From Burkholderiales bacterium Ga0074133 (GTDB lineage: Bacteria; Pseudomonadota; Gammaproteobacteria; Burkholderiales; Burkholderiaceae_C), in NCBI GenBank assembly GCA_001464865.1, contig LNEG01000115.1, positions 1 to 64,000 of the forward strand: a DNA stretch of 64,000 nt, in the 5' to 3' direction. Numbering within the stretch: position 1 is the stretch's first letter; each line of letters starts with the position of its first letter. Under the pieces are notes generated by a model. That model was given only the letters and a program-made list of their open reading frames with translations. It did no database searches and was not told the DNA's origin. The position numbers were made by a program, and so were the translations under genes. This document shows positions 35,403 through 43,933 of the stretch, piece after piece.

Positions 35403-38201
35403 ATGACTGACAAAAAGACCCTGGTGCTGGTGGACGGCTCCAGCTACCTGTACCGCGCCTTCCATGCCATGCCCGACCTGCGGGCCGTGCCAGGCGACCC
35501 TGCAAGCCCTGCCACCGGTGCCATCCGCGGCATGATCAACATGATGCAGGCCCTGCGCAAAGAGGTAGTGGCCAACTACGCCGTGTGCGTGTTCGACGCC
35601 TCGGGCCCCACCTTCCGAGATGCCTTGTACACCGAATACAAGGCCACGCGCTCGCCCATGCCCGACGACCTGCGCAGCCAGATCGAACCCATCCACGAGA
35701 TGGTGGACCTGCTGGGCTGGAAGGTGGTGGCCGTGCCGGGCGTGGAGGCCGACGACGTGATCGCCACCCTGGCTCACATGGCGGCCTCGCAGGGCATCGA
35801 GGTCATTGTGTCGAGTGGCGACAAAGACCTGAGCCAGCTGGTCAACGAGCACATCACCATCATCGACACCATGAGCGGCAAGCGCCGCGACGTGGAGGGC
35901 GTGACGGCCGAGTTTGGCGTGCCACCCACGCTGATGGTGGACTACCAGGCCCTGGTGGGCGACACCGTGGACAACGTGCCCGGCGTGACCAAGGTCGGCC
36001 CCAAAACCGCCGCCAAGTGGCTGGAAGAATACGGCTCGCTCGACAACCTGATGGCCAACGCCGACGCCATCAAGGGCGTGGCGGGCAACAACCTGCGCGA
36101 AGCCATTGCCAGCGGCCAGCTGGCCTTGAGCCGTCAACTCGTCACCATGAAGACCGACTGCGCGCTGGCCGACTACATCCCCGGCCTGCCCGCGTTTGAC
36201 GACATCACGCTGGACGCGCCAGACAACGCTGGCCTGCTGCCGTTTTACGAAAAGTACGGCTTCAAGGGCCTGGCCAGCGCCATCAAGGGTACAACAGCCC
36301 CGGCGGCGGCAGCCCCTACCGTCGCCATGCCCGGCCAAAGCGGCGATCTGTTTGCCGACCACTCCGCCAGCACCGTGGCCGAAGAAGCCCAGCACCGCAC
36401 CGTGGTGTACGACACCATCCTCAACTGGGCCGACTTTGACCAGTGGCTCGAGCGCCTGCACAAAGCCGCGCTCGCGGCCATCGACACCGAAACAGACTCC
36501 CTCGACGAAATGCGCGCGCAAATCGTCGGCATCAGTTTCAGCGTGCAGCCCAGCGAGGCCGCTTACATCCCCCTGCGCCACGAAGGCCCCGATGCGCCCG
36601 CGCAACTGCCGCTGGACGAGGTGCTCGCCCGTCTCAAGCCCTGGCTGGAAGACCCCAAGCACCACAAGCTGGGCCAGCACATCAAGTACGACCGCCATGT
36701 GTTCGCCAACCACGGCATCGAGGTGCAGGGCTACACACACGACACCATGCTGCAAAGCTATGTGCTCGAAGTGCACAAGCCCCACAACCTCACCAGCCTG
36801 GCCGAGCGCCACACCGGCCGCAAAGGCATCACCTACGAAGACCTGTGCGGCAAAGGCGCGCACCAGATCCCGTTTGCCCAGGTGCCCGTGGACAAAGCCG
36901 CCGCCTACTCGTGCGAAGACTCCGACCAGACCCTGGACGTGCACAACGCCCTGTGGCCGCTGCTGCAGGCGGATGACAAACTGCGCTTTATCTACGAGCT
37001 GGAGATTGCCAGCAGCGAAGCCCTGTACCGCATCGAACGCAACGGCGTGATGATTGACGCGCCCACGCTTGCCGCCCAAAGCCACGAGCTGGGCCAGCGC
37101 ATCCTGCAGCTCGAAACCGAGGCCTACGAAATTGCAGGCCAGCCCTTCAACCTGAGCAGCCCCAAGCAGCTGGGCGAAATCTTTTTCGACAAGCTGGGAA
37201 TGCCCGTGGTGAAGAAGACCGCTACGGGCGCCCGCAGCACCGACGAAGAAGTACTGGAAAAGCTGGCCGAGGACTACCCCCTGCCCGCCAAGCTGCTGGA
37301 GCACCGCAGCCTCGTCAAGCTCAAAGGCACCTACACCGACAAGCTGGCGCAACTAGCCCTGCCACGGACGGGCCGCGTTCACACCCACTACGCGCAGGCC
37401 GTGGCGGTGACGGGCCGTTTGTCCAGCAACGACCCCAACCTGCAGAACATTCCCATCCGCACCCCCGAAGGCCGCCGCGTGCGTGAGGCCTTTGTGGCCC
37501 CCGCAGGCCGCGTGATCGCGAGTGCCGACTACTCACAGATCGAGCTGCGCATCATGGCCCACCTGAGCGGAGACCACTCGCTGCTGCACGCCTTCCACGC
37601 CGGCCTGGACGTGCACCGCGCCACCGCCGCCGAAGTGTTTGGGGTGGAGGTGGATCAGGTCACCAGCGAGCAACGCCGCTACGCCAAGGTCATCAACTTT
37701 GGCCTCATCTACGGCATGAGCAGCTTTGGCCTGGCCAAAAATTTAGGCATCGAAACCAAGGCTGCCGCTGCCTACATCGACAAATACTTCCAGCGCTACC
37801 CCGGCGTGAAGCAGTACATGGACGAGACCAAGGCCGCCGCCAAGTCCATGGGCTATGTGGAGACGGTGTTCGGCCGACGCCTCTACCTGCCCGAAATCAA
37901 CTCCCCCAACGGCCCCCGCCGCGCCGGGGCTGAGCGCGCCGCCATCAATGCGCCCATGCAAGGCACGGCGGCCGACCTCATCAAACTGGCCATGGTGGCG
38001 GTGCAAAAGGAACTGGACGCGCACAAGCCGAACATCCAAATGATCATGCAGGTGCACGACGAACTGGTGTTTGAGCTGCCCGAGGGCGAGGTGGACTGGC
38101 TCAAGACCCACATCCCGCGCCTGATGGCGGAAGTGGCGGCGCTGAAGGTGCCGTTACTGGCGGAGGTGGGAGTGGGGCCGAACTGGGACAAGGCGCACTG
38201 A
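35403..38201 (+). CDS. polA: DNA polymerase I
   Basis: A 932-residue three-domain repair polymerase. The 5'-3' exonuclease covers about residues 1-290 (VLVDGSSYLYRAFHAMPDLR at the start). The 3'-5' exonuclease keeps its acidic residues (AIDTETDSLDEM), so proofreading is expected. The polymerase domain shows motif A ADYSQIELRIMAHLSGD, the O helix RYAKVINFGLIYGMSSFGLA and motif C MQVHDELVFELPEG. ATG 35403 gives the family start MTDKKTLVLVDG. It is divergent from the serine hydrolase gene. Confidence 0.97.
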   Translation: MTDKKTLVLVDGSSYLYRAFHAMPDLRAVPGDPASPATGAIRGMINMMQALRKEVVANYAVCVFDASGPTFRDALYTEYKATRSPMPDDLRSQIEPIHEMVDLLGWKVVAVPGVEADDVIATLAHMAASQGIEVIVSSGDKDLSQLVNEHITIIDTMSGKRRDVEGVTAEFGVPPTLMVDYQALVGDTVDNVPGVTKVGPKTAAKWLEEYGSLDNLMANADAIKGVAGNNLREAIASGQLALSRQLVTMKTDCALADYIPGLPAFDDITLDAPDNAGLLPFYEKYGFKGLASAIKGTTAPAAAAPTVAMPGQSGDLFADHSASTVAEEAQHRTVVYDTILNWADFDQWLERLHKAALAAIDTETDSLDEMRAQIVGISFSVQPSEAAYIPLRHEGPDAPAQLPLDEVLARLKPWLEDPKHHKLGQHIKYDRHVFANHGIEVQGYTHDTMLQSYVLEVHKPHNLTSLAERHTGRKGITYEDLCGKGAHQIPFAQVPVDKAAAYSCEDSDQTLDVHNALWPLLQADDKLRFIYELEIASSEALYRIERNGVMIDAPTLAAQSHELGQRILQLETEAYEIAGQPFNLSSPKQLGEIFFDKLGMPVVKKTATGARSTDEEVLEKLAEDYPLPAKLLEHRSLVKLKGTYTDKLAQLALPRTGRVHTHYAQAVAVTGRLSSNDPNLQNIPIRTPEGRRVREAFVAPAGRVIASADYSQIELRIMAHLSGDHSLLHAFHAGLDVHRATAAEVFGVEVDQVTSEQRRYAKVINFGLIYGMSSFGLAKNLGIETKAAAAYIDKYFQRYPGVKQYMDETKAAAKSMGYVETVFGRRLYLPEINSPNGPRRAGAERAAINAPMQGTAADLIKLAMVAVQKELDAHKPNIQMIMQVHDELVFELPEGEVDWLKTHIPRLMAEVAALKVPLLAEVGVGPNWDKAH

Positions 38202-38321
38202 GCGCCACGACGCTTGGATGGGGCGGTGGACCCATGACCGGGCTTCATGCGTCTGCCGTGTGCTAAGCATCCGCTTGCCCGCTCCCGTGGCTGGGGCACC
38301 CAGTCGATGCGTCGGACAGTG

Positions 38322-38903
38322 TCAGAGATGGCGGCAGATGCGCACGGCGACGAGTGAGCCTGCATGGACCAGCGCGCACCAGGCCCGCGCGATGTGCCCT
38401 CGTTGCCCATCGCCGCCTGCAGCAGCGGCTTCCTCGCGGTGATGCACTTCATCGTGCATGCATTCCCGCAGCGTTTCGCATAGCAACGCCCACCGGGGCC
38501 GGACGCCCAGATATGCAACCTGTTCGGCGTAGTGCTGCTCCACAAACGTCTCCACGGCTTCGATGGTGATGTAGACCGCACGGGGGCCTGCGAGCGCCGG
38601 CAAGGCACCTGTCAGCCAGCCGGCTGCGCGCCACAGTGGCAGCAGATGGCTGCGTTCACGGGCTGGCAGCCATGCGTCGATGCGCGCCAGGTGCTTCTGC
38701 TCAGTGACAAGGTGTCGGTGCGCGAAGCGCCTAAGCGCCGGGTCGCGCGTAACCCTGAGCACACCGCAGTAGATATGCACCGCGCCCACTTCGCCCGCGT
38801 GGTCCGTGCGCAAGCGGGACGCCACCCCCGGGGGCAGCGCCTGGCCCGGTGTGGCAAGTGGCTGCGTGGGTTTTGGCCCGGTTGAGTCCGCCTGGAGCAC
38901 CAC
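38322..38903 (-). CDS. Coq7-type diiron hydroxylase (demethoxyubiquinone hydroxylase family)
   Basis: About 193 residues of the COQ7/ferritin-like diiron family, which performs the last ring hydroxylation in ubiquinone synthesis. Metal ligands are visible in the expected order: LRTDHAGEVGAVHIY, TEQKHLARID, IEAVETFVEQHY and DEVHHREEA. The sequence seems divergent from the usual betaproteobacterial Coq7, so a paralogue or other role is possible. The start is uncertain: GTG at 38903 clears the HiPIP stop, whereas GTG at 38936 would overlap it by 22 bp. It follows HiPIP on the same strand. Confidence 0.78.
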   Translation of the reverse strand: MVLQADSTGPKPTQPLATPGQALPPGVASRLRTDHAGEVGAVHIYCGVLRVTRDPALRRFAHRHLVTEQKHLARIDAWLPARERSHLLPLWRAAGWLTGALPALAGPRAVYITIEAVETFVEQHYAEQVAYLGVRPRWALLCETLRECMHDEVHHREEAAAAGGDGQRGHIARAWCALVHAGSLVAVRICRHL

Positions 38904-38914
38904 GGGCCCAGGGC

Positions 38915-39220
38915 TCAGCCTGCCTTCTTGGCCCACGCGTTACACCAGCCTTTGCCCACAACCTGCTTGCCGGCAAAAATCGCGCAGCCTGCCAATGCGT
39001 CGCTGGCCTTGCCCTGGTACAGCACACAGTTGTTGCACAACTGCCCGCTGGCGTACTTCGGGAATTTCTTGGCGTCGGTTTTGGTAGCGTCTTCGACGTA
39101 GCCGAGCCCCGCGGCCTGAGGGTCCTTTTCACTGAGTCTGGGCTGGCCTTGCGCAATGGCTGACAAGGAGGTGCCGGCCGCGGCCAGCGTCATCATGAAG
39201 ACGCGTCGTGTGTTTTTCAT
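38915..39220 (-). CDS. High-potential iron-sulfur protein (HiPIP)
   Basis: A 101-residue periplasmic electron carrier. A Tat signal with twin arginine (KNTRRVFMMTLAAAGTSLS) precedes a small domain whose four cysteines bind one 4Fe-4S cluster: LCNNCVLYQG, LAGCAIFAG and GKGWCNAW. The mature length of about 70 residues and the Cys spacing fit HiPIPs, which donate electrons to oxidases or photosynthetic reaction centres. It is tightly packed between the Coq7-like and DCC genes. Confidence 0.92.
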   Translation of the reverse strand: MKNTRRVFMMTLAAAGTSLSAIAQGQPRLSEKDPQAAGLGYVEDATKTDAKKFPKYASGQLCNNCVLYQGKASDALAGCAIFAGKQVVGKGWCNAWAKKAG

Positions 39221-39262
39221 CGTGTGCCTGTTGTGGTGGGTTTGCAAGCCTGAGGGTGGCAA

Positions 39263-39700
39263 TCACTGCCGAGGGCTTGTCGTCTCGGTCGGTGCGCTTT
39301 GGCTGGAAGGCGTTCCAGGACGCCAGAGCCGGCGGATTCCCAGAAACATCCGGTACCCGCCTTCCAGCACCCACAGCGTGGGCCATGTCCCCAGCAAACG
39401 TCCCAGCCAGGACCAGCGGGGCAGTGCGCGCCAAAGGGTCGTGAAGGCCTGGGCGCCACTGACCAGGGTGCCGTCCGGCTGACGGAGATGAAGGCGGGCC
39501 ATTGCGGCTTCACGTGTCAGATTCGTACCGAGATCCTGGGGGGCGCAACGGGTGATATCTACCCAGCAAACTCCATCAGCGCCGGGCTGGCGCTGATACA
39601 TCGCCACTTCGCGGGAACACACCGGACATCCGCCGTCGAAATAGACCGTGGGCGTGGAATGAGTTTGTTTTGATATCGCCAGATCATAGGCATATCGCAC
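39263..39700 (-). CDS. DCC-family thiol-disulfide oxidoreductase (DUF393)
   Basis: A 145-residue thioredoxin-like protein. The motif TVYFDGGCPVCSREVAMYQR with its DxxCPxC core defines the DCC (DUF393) family, predicted thiol-disulfide oxidoreductases. The central region WVDITRCAPQDLG and the tail up to GYRMFLGIRRLWRPG are also as expected. The start is GTG at 39700, with no better ATG in frame. It is first in a DCC-HiPIP-Coq7 minus-strand group and only 32 bp from the divergent MerR-type gene, so they share a control region. Confidence 0.88.
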   Translation of the reverse strand: MRYAYDLAISKQTHSTPTVYFDGGCPVCSREVAMYQRQPGADGVCWVDITRCAPQDLGTNLTREAAMARLHLRQPDGTLVSGAQAFTTLWRALPRWSWLGRLLGTWPTLWVLEGGYRMFLGIRRLWRPGTPSSQSAPTETTSPRQ

Positions 39701-39732
39701 TCAGATGGCGGATAACTGGGTAAACTTGTGCG

Positions 39733-40905
39733 ATGCGCTCTGATATTACGACTCAAAACAAACGCAAGGCCGAGCCGGTTGGATCGGGCCGCGCATGGGT
39801 GGACGCCACCCGTTCCACATCGCAGCCGGATCAGCCGGTGTTCCGCAGCGGCGCTGTGGCGCGCATGGCGGGCATGCCTGTCTCTACCTTGCGGGTGTGG
39901 GAGCAGCGCTACCAGGCGGTGGGACCCAGCGCGGCGGCCTCGGGGCACCGGTTTTACACGGCTGCCGAGGTTGAGCGGGTCGTCCTGTTGCGGCAGCTGA
40001 CCACCCAGGGGCATTCCATCGGGTCGCTGGCCGCGCTGGGCATGGAGCAACTGCGCGATGTGGCCCGCACCCAGGCCTCTGCAGACGCGATGACGGGGGC
40101 AGATACCGAGCTCGGCAACAGCAGCCCGGCGGTCGGCCGCACCGCGCATCCTTCCCGCGGGCTGCGGGCGCCGATGCGGATCGTGGTAGTGGGGCAGGGC
40201 ATGGCACGCAGGCTGCGTCGTCCTGCTGTACAGCGTGCCTGTGTGCGGCCTGCGCAGGTGGTGGCCGTGTTCGAGTCGCTCGCAGATGCTGCGGCCCGGG
40301 CGGGTTCGCATCCAGGCACCGCGGACCTGCTGCTGTGGCAGACCACCGGTTTGCAGGATGGCCCCAGCGCCGATTTGACGGCTGCCCGCGCAGCCTGGCC
40401 GGGGTGCCGTGTCGCCATTGCCTACCGGTTTGCCGGCCCGTCGGCGTGCGACAGTTTCGCATCAACCGGGGCCCTGGTGGTGCGTGAACCGCTGGACGAC
40501 CCCTCGCTCGGGGCGTGGCTGGCAACACTGGAGGCATCCCGGGCGGACCGCGCAGGCCAGGCTGGTCTGGGCCAAGGGAGCAGCGGCCAGGGCGCTGGTG
40601 CGCAGATTGACCCTGCCATGAGCGGGCAGGCCACGGCGAGCCCGCCGCCGCGCCGTTTCGACGATGCCACCCTGACGGAGTTTGCGGGCCTGTCGTCCGA
40701 TGTGGCATGCGACTGCCCCGGCCACCTGGCCGAGCTGCTGCTGCAACTGGCCAGTTTTGAAACCTACAGTGCCGAGTGCGCCAGTCGCAGTCCTGCCGAC
40801 GCCGAGCTGCATGCCCAGCTCCACCACACCGCCGGAATGGCACGCGCCATGTTCGAAACCGCGCTGGAACGCGTGGCGTTGGCAGAAGGCTGGCCCTTGC
40901 CCTGA
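39733..40905 (+). CDS. MerR-family transcriptional regulator, LitR/CarH-like architecture
   Basis: A 390-residue regulator. The N-terminal MerR domain (residues about 35-105) has VFRSGAVARMAGMPVSTLRV followed by WEQRY, SGHRFYTAAEVERVVLLRQL and IGSLAALGMEQL, the pattern of the light- or B12-sensing LitR/CarH group. The middle (about 145-255, starting MRIVVVGQGMARRL) looks like a Rossmann-type fold but lacks the DxHxxG cobalamin motif. The C-terminal 60 residues form helices beginning with CDCPGHLAELLLQL (Cys326, Cys328). It is divergent from the DCC-HiPIP-Coq7 group, its likely target. Confidence 0.83.
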   Translation: MRSDITTQNKRKAEPVGSGRAWVDATRSTSQPDQPVFRSGAVARMAGMPVSTLRVWEQRYQAVGPSAAASGHRFYTAAEVERVVLLRQLTTQGHSIGSLAALGMEQLRDVARTQASADAMTGADTELGNSSPAVGRTAHPSRGLRAPMRIVVVGQGMARRLRRPAVQRACVRPAQVVAVFESLADAAARAGSHPGTADLLLWQTTGLQDGPSADLTAARAAWPGCRVAIAYRFAGPSACDSFASTGALVVREPLDDPSLGAWLATLEASRADRAGQAGLGQGSSGQGAGAQIDPAMSGQATASPPPRRFDDATLTEFAGLSSDVACDCPGHLAELLLQLASFETYSAECASRSPADAELHAQLHHTAGMARAMFETALERVALAEGWPLP

Positions 40906-40991
40906 CCATCGCCCCGCCTACACGCGGCCAACGGCCTGCACGCCGTTGCGTCCCGGCCACCCACGATCCACCACCTTCGAGCTATCGCACC

Positions 40992-41384
40992 ATGACCCAT
41001 GCCCTCGCTGTGCTCAGTACCGCCTTGCTTTTCGGCGGCATGGCCCTCTACTCGTTTGGGTTTGCTGCGTTCCTGTTCAGCGCCCTTCCTGCGGCGCAGG
41101 CCGGTGCAGCCCTGCGCCGCGCGTTCCCGTGGTTCTACAGCTTCGTGATCGCGGTGGCGGGGATGGCGGCGTTGTTCTGGTGGCCGCACAACCCGACGAT
41201 GGCCGCCGTGATGGCAGCCATCAGCGCCACCACCGTCCCGGTGCGCCAGCTGCTGATGCCTGCGATCAACCGGGCGACCGATGCAGGGCAACGCCGGCGT
41301 TTTCAGTGGCTCCATGGCCTGTCGGTGCTGGTCACGCTGGGGCACATCGGCGCCAGCGGCTGGGTGCTGGCATCCCTGGCCTGA
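40992..41384 (+). CDS. Small membrane protein, DUF4149-like
   Basis: A 130-residue protein with four hydrophobic helices (LSTALLFGGMALYSFGFAAF, FYSFVIAVAGMAALFWW, AAVMAAISATTVPV and HGLSVLVTLGHIGASGW). The overall pattern, with a conserved GG near the start and a loop carrying RQLLMPAINRATDAGQ, resembles DUF4149 membrane proteins. The function is unknown. It starts 86 bp after the MerR-type gene on the same strand and may be cotranscribed. Confidence 0.68.
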   Translation: MTHALAVLSTALLFGGMALYSFGFAAFLFSALPAAQAGAALRRAFPWFYSFVIAVAGMAALFWWPHNPTMAAVMAAISATTVPVRQLLMPAINRATDAGQRRRFQWLHGLSVLVTLGHIGASGWVLASLA

Positions 41385-41404
41385 GCCAGGGTTTCGGTGG
41401 TGTC

Positions 41405-41641
41405 ATGACGCGACGCAACTCACCCCATCTCATCGAGGACCTGGACGACCTCAGTCATCTGGATGAGCTGGTGGAGGACAAGCGGCTGGGCCAGCGTTCT
41501 GCAGCCAAGAAAAACCGGCGCAACCGCCACTACGAAAAGCAGTTCATCCGCAACACCATGAGCCATCGCGCCACTCCGATTGCCGAGCCCACAGCAGGCA
41601 TTACCGACCGCCGCAGCGAACCCACTGCCGCGCATCGCTGA
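41405..41641 (+). CDS. Small highly charged hypothetical protein
   Basis: A 78-residue protein with no family I recognise. The first third is acidic (HLIEDLDDLSHLDELVEDKR) and the middle is strongly basic (SAAKKNRRNRHYEKQFIRN). The rest is polar and probably disordered. It begins 20 bp after the DUF4149-like gene, which supports it as a real coding gene, but the ribosome-binding site is weak. It could be a nucleic-acid-binding or ribosome-associated protein; this is a guess from charge alone. Confidence 0.5.
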   Translation: MTRRNSPHLIEDLDDLSHLDELVEDKRLGQRSAAKKNRRNRHYEKQFIRNTMSHRATPIAEPTAGITDRRSEPTAAHR

Positions 41642-41835
41642 CACGCCTGGCGCCGCCCTGCATGCCTGCAGCGGCGCACTGCCGTTCACCAGAGCGGGCA
41701 CATGCTGTTGCCAGCAGCACTTGCAGGTCTCTTTCCTCGGTCTGCCGTCCTGCGGCGCAACCACTGCGTCGCTAAACTGGCCGGGCAACCGGTGTCCGCA
41801 AGGCCACCTTCCCACTTTTTGCCTGGAGCCCCCGC

Positions 41836-42738
41836 ATGCCCGATTCAGTGACCTACACCCCCCCCGCCATCTGGCAATGGAACAAGGAAAACGGCGGCCA
41901 GTTCGCCAGCATCAACCGGCCTGTTGCCGGGGCTACGCACGACAAGGAGCTGCCCGTAGGGCGCCACCCGCTGCAGCTGTATTCGCTGGGCACGCCCAAC
42001 GGCGTGAAGGTGACCGTGATGCTGGAAGAGCTGCTGGCGCTGGGCCACACCGGGGCGGAGTACGACGCGTGGCTGATCCGGATCAACGAGGGTGAGCAGT
42101 TTGGCAGCGGGTTCGTGTCTGTGAACCCCAATTCCAAGATCCCCGCGCTGCTGGACCGCACCGACCCGGCCAATCCGGTGCGGGTGTTCGAGTCCGGTGC
42201 CATCCTGATGTACTTGGCCGAGAAGTTCGGTAGCGCCTTTTTGCCCACCGGCGGCGCGGCGCGGGCCGAGTGCCTGTCGTGGCTGTTCTGGCAGATGGGC
42301 AGTGCGCCGTTTGTAGGGGGCGGGTTTGGGCATTTTTATGCCTACGCGCCGGTCAAGATCGAGTACGCGATTGACCGCTATGCCATGGAGGCCAAGCGCC
42401 AGCTGGATGTGCTGAACCAGCGCCTTGCCGTGACCGAGTACGTGGCGGGCGATGCGTACACGGTGGCCGACATCGCCATCTGGCCCTGGTACGGCCTGTT
42501 GGTGAAGGGGCAGGCGTACAACGCGGGCGAGTTCTTGCAGGTGCATGAATACACGCATGTGGTGCGCTGGGCCGAGCAGGTGGCCAGGCGCCCGGCGGTG
42601 CAGCGTGGGCGCAAGGTGAACCGTGTTCAGGGCGACCTGGCCAGCCAGTTGCGCGAGCGGCATGAGGCCAGCGACTTTGACACCAAGACGCAGGACAAGA
42701 TCGAGGCGGCTGCGGCAGCTTCTTCACCCGCACGCTGA
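41836..42738 (+). CDS. yghU: Glutathione-dependent disulfide-bond oxidoreductase (YghU-like GST)
   Basis: A 300-residue glutathione transferase of the Nu class (YghU/YfcG), enzymes with disulfide reductase activity that hold two glutathione molecules. The long N-terminal extension (PPAIWQWNKENGGQFASINR), then HPLQLYSLGTPNGVKVTVML, NPNSKIPALLD, ESGAILMYLAEKFG and GDAYTVADIAIWPWYG follow YghU closely. It is followed 21 bp later by a second, unrelated-class GST. Confidence 0.93.
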   Translation: MPDSVTYTPPAIWQWNKENGGQFASINRPVAGATHDKELPVGRHPLQLYSLGTPNGVKVTVMLEELLALGHTGAEYDAWLIRINEGEQFGSGFVSVNPNSKIPALLDRTDPANPVRVFESGAILMYLAEKFGSAFLPTGGAARAECLSWLFWQMGSAPFVGGGFGHFYAYAPVKIEYAIDRYAMEAKRQLDVLNQRLAVTEYVAGDAYTVADIAIWPWYGLLVKGQAYNAGEFLQVHEYTHVVRWAEQVARRPAVQRGRKVNRVQGDLASQLRERHEASDFDTKTQDKIEAAAAASSPAR

Positions 42739-42759
42739 GTGTTGTTGCAAGGCCCCGCC

Positions 42760-43395
42760 ATGATCACTTTGTACGACTGCGCCACCGCGCCCAGCCCGCG
42801 CCGCGCGCGCATCCTGCTGGCTGAAAAGGGCATTGCCCACCACACCGTGCAGGTGGATCTGCGCAGTGGTGAACAGCTGGGCGATGCCTACCGGCAGATC
42901 AACCCGCAGTGCACGGTGCCCGCACTGCGCGCGCAGGACGATGGTGCGCTGATGACCGACAACGCCGCCATCACTGCCTACGTGGAGGCGCGCTGGCCGC
43001 AGCCGCCGCTGCTGGGCGAGACACCTGCCGAAAAGGCCGAGATCGCCAGCTGGAACTGGCGCATGGAGTTCGAGGGGCTGCAGGCCATTGCCGAGGCGCT
43101 GCGCAACAGCGCGCCCGCCATGGCCAACCGGGCGCTGCCGGGCGCGGTGGACTACCCGCAGATCCCGGCCCTGGCCGAGCGTGGGCTGGTGCGCGTGGGG
43201 CAGTTCTTTCAGCTGCTCAACGAGCGCCTGGCGGACCGCGACTTCATTGCTGCCAACCGGTTCAGCGTAGCCGACATCACGGCGGTGGTGGCGGTGGACT
43301 TTGCCCGCGTGGTCAAGCACAAGCCGGGCGAGCAGCACCCGCACCTGCTGCGCTGGCGCGCGGCGATGGCACAGCGGCCGTCGATGGCGTTGTAG
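42760..43395 (+). CDS. Glutathione S-transferase family protein
   Basis: A 211-residue two-domain GST. The thioredoxin-like N-domain has ITLYDCATAPSPRRARILLA, NPQCTVPAL and the gamma-glutamyl site MTDNAAITAYVE. The helical C-domain contains FIAANRFSVADITAVVAVDF with the conserved capping Asp. The serine/proline motif (APSPRR) replaces the usual tyrosine, as in many bacterial GSTs. Substrate is unknown. A TTG at 42739 is in frame, but ATG 42760 fits the family. It is the second gene of a GST pair. Confidence 0.9.
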   Translation: MITLYDCATAPSPRRARILLAEKGIAHHTVQVDLRSGEQLGDAYRQINPQCTVPALRAQDDGALMTDNAAITAYVEARWPQPPLLGETPAEKAEIASWNWRMEFEGLQAIAEALRNSAPAMANRALPGAVDYPQIPALAERGLVRVGQFFQLLNERLADRDFIAANRFSVADITAVVAVDFARVVKHKPGEQHPHLLRWRAAMAQRPSMAL

Positions 43396-43423
43396 CGTTG
43401 AGGGTGCAGACTGACGGCTGATG

Positions 43424-43477
43424 GATTGCTATTAAAATAATAGCTATCAGGCATTATTTCACCTGGGCTTGCAGCCT
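43424..43477. repeat. Comamonadaceae-type small palindromic repeat, copy 2
   Basis: The core TGCTATTAAAATAATAGCTA followed by TCAGGCATT is nearly identical to the copy at 7468 in its first 30 bases. It lies just after the GST stop, in the 538-bp gap before LysR. The gap from about 43480 to 43655 holds nothing else I can name. Confidence 0.7.
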
Positions 43478-43657
43478 GTTTTTCTCGAAATCGTGCATTT
43501 CGGGGCAGTTTGGGCTGCCTGCCGTGTTCCAGCGGCCCGGTGCACTGCTGTGCGCGTCAAAGACTTGTCCGGCCTGAGCCTGCGCAGGGCCGACACGGCC
43601 CGGCGATGCAATGGGCAGATTCAGCAATTGCGCCGTCGGCCCATTCCTTGCATCTTT

Positions 43658-43927
43658 AGAACCTGTTCAATGTCTTTTTGGGGATCGCATTGGAGTGCAA
43701 TCGGGAGGAGTGGATGCTTCGGATGCGCTGCATGGGCTCGTGCCCATGCAAGCAGCCGGGGCGTTCAATCACCCGATTTCACTCCAACCCTTCGGGCAAG
43801 TGCCTTGTCGGGCGGTCTGCGGCGTTGCGGCGCTTGCCAATAGCCGAGCTATTGGCCGCGCGCCGCGCCTAGCATCCCATCCCGGCAAGGCACTTGAGCG
43901 ACCCAAAAAAGACATTGAACAGGTTCT
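43658..43927. mobile_element. 270-bp nested foldback element (MITE-like), no coding capacity
   Basis: Perfect 22-bp terminal inverted repeats, beginning AGAACCTGTTCAATGTC, lie at 43658-43679 and 43906-43927. Inside are two further hairpin modules. Module A has arms 43692-43705 and 43772-43785 (13 of 14 paired) with an inner perfect hairpin at 43730-43749. Module B has arms 43797-43812 and 43881-43896 (15 of 16 paired) with an inner CCAATAG/CTATTGG hairpin. No transposase is encoded and no clear target-site duplication is visible. The right end stops 6 bp before the LysR start codon. A minimal relative with similar ends is at 54566. Confidence 0.75.
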
Positions 43928-43933
43928 TAGCCC

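Noticed and set aside
35235..37352. 705-codon open frame antisense to polA
   Set aside because: Shadow frame; polA motifs on the plus strand account for the region and the antisense product matches nothing.
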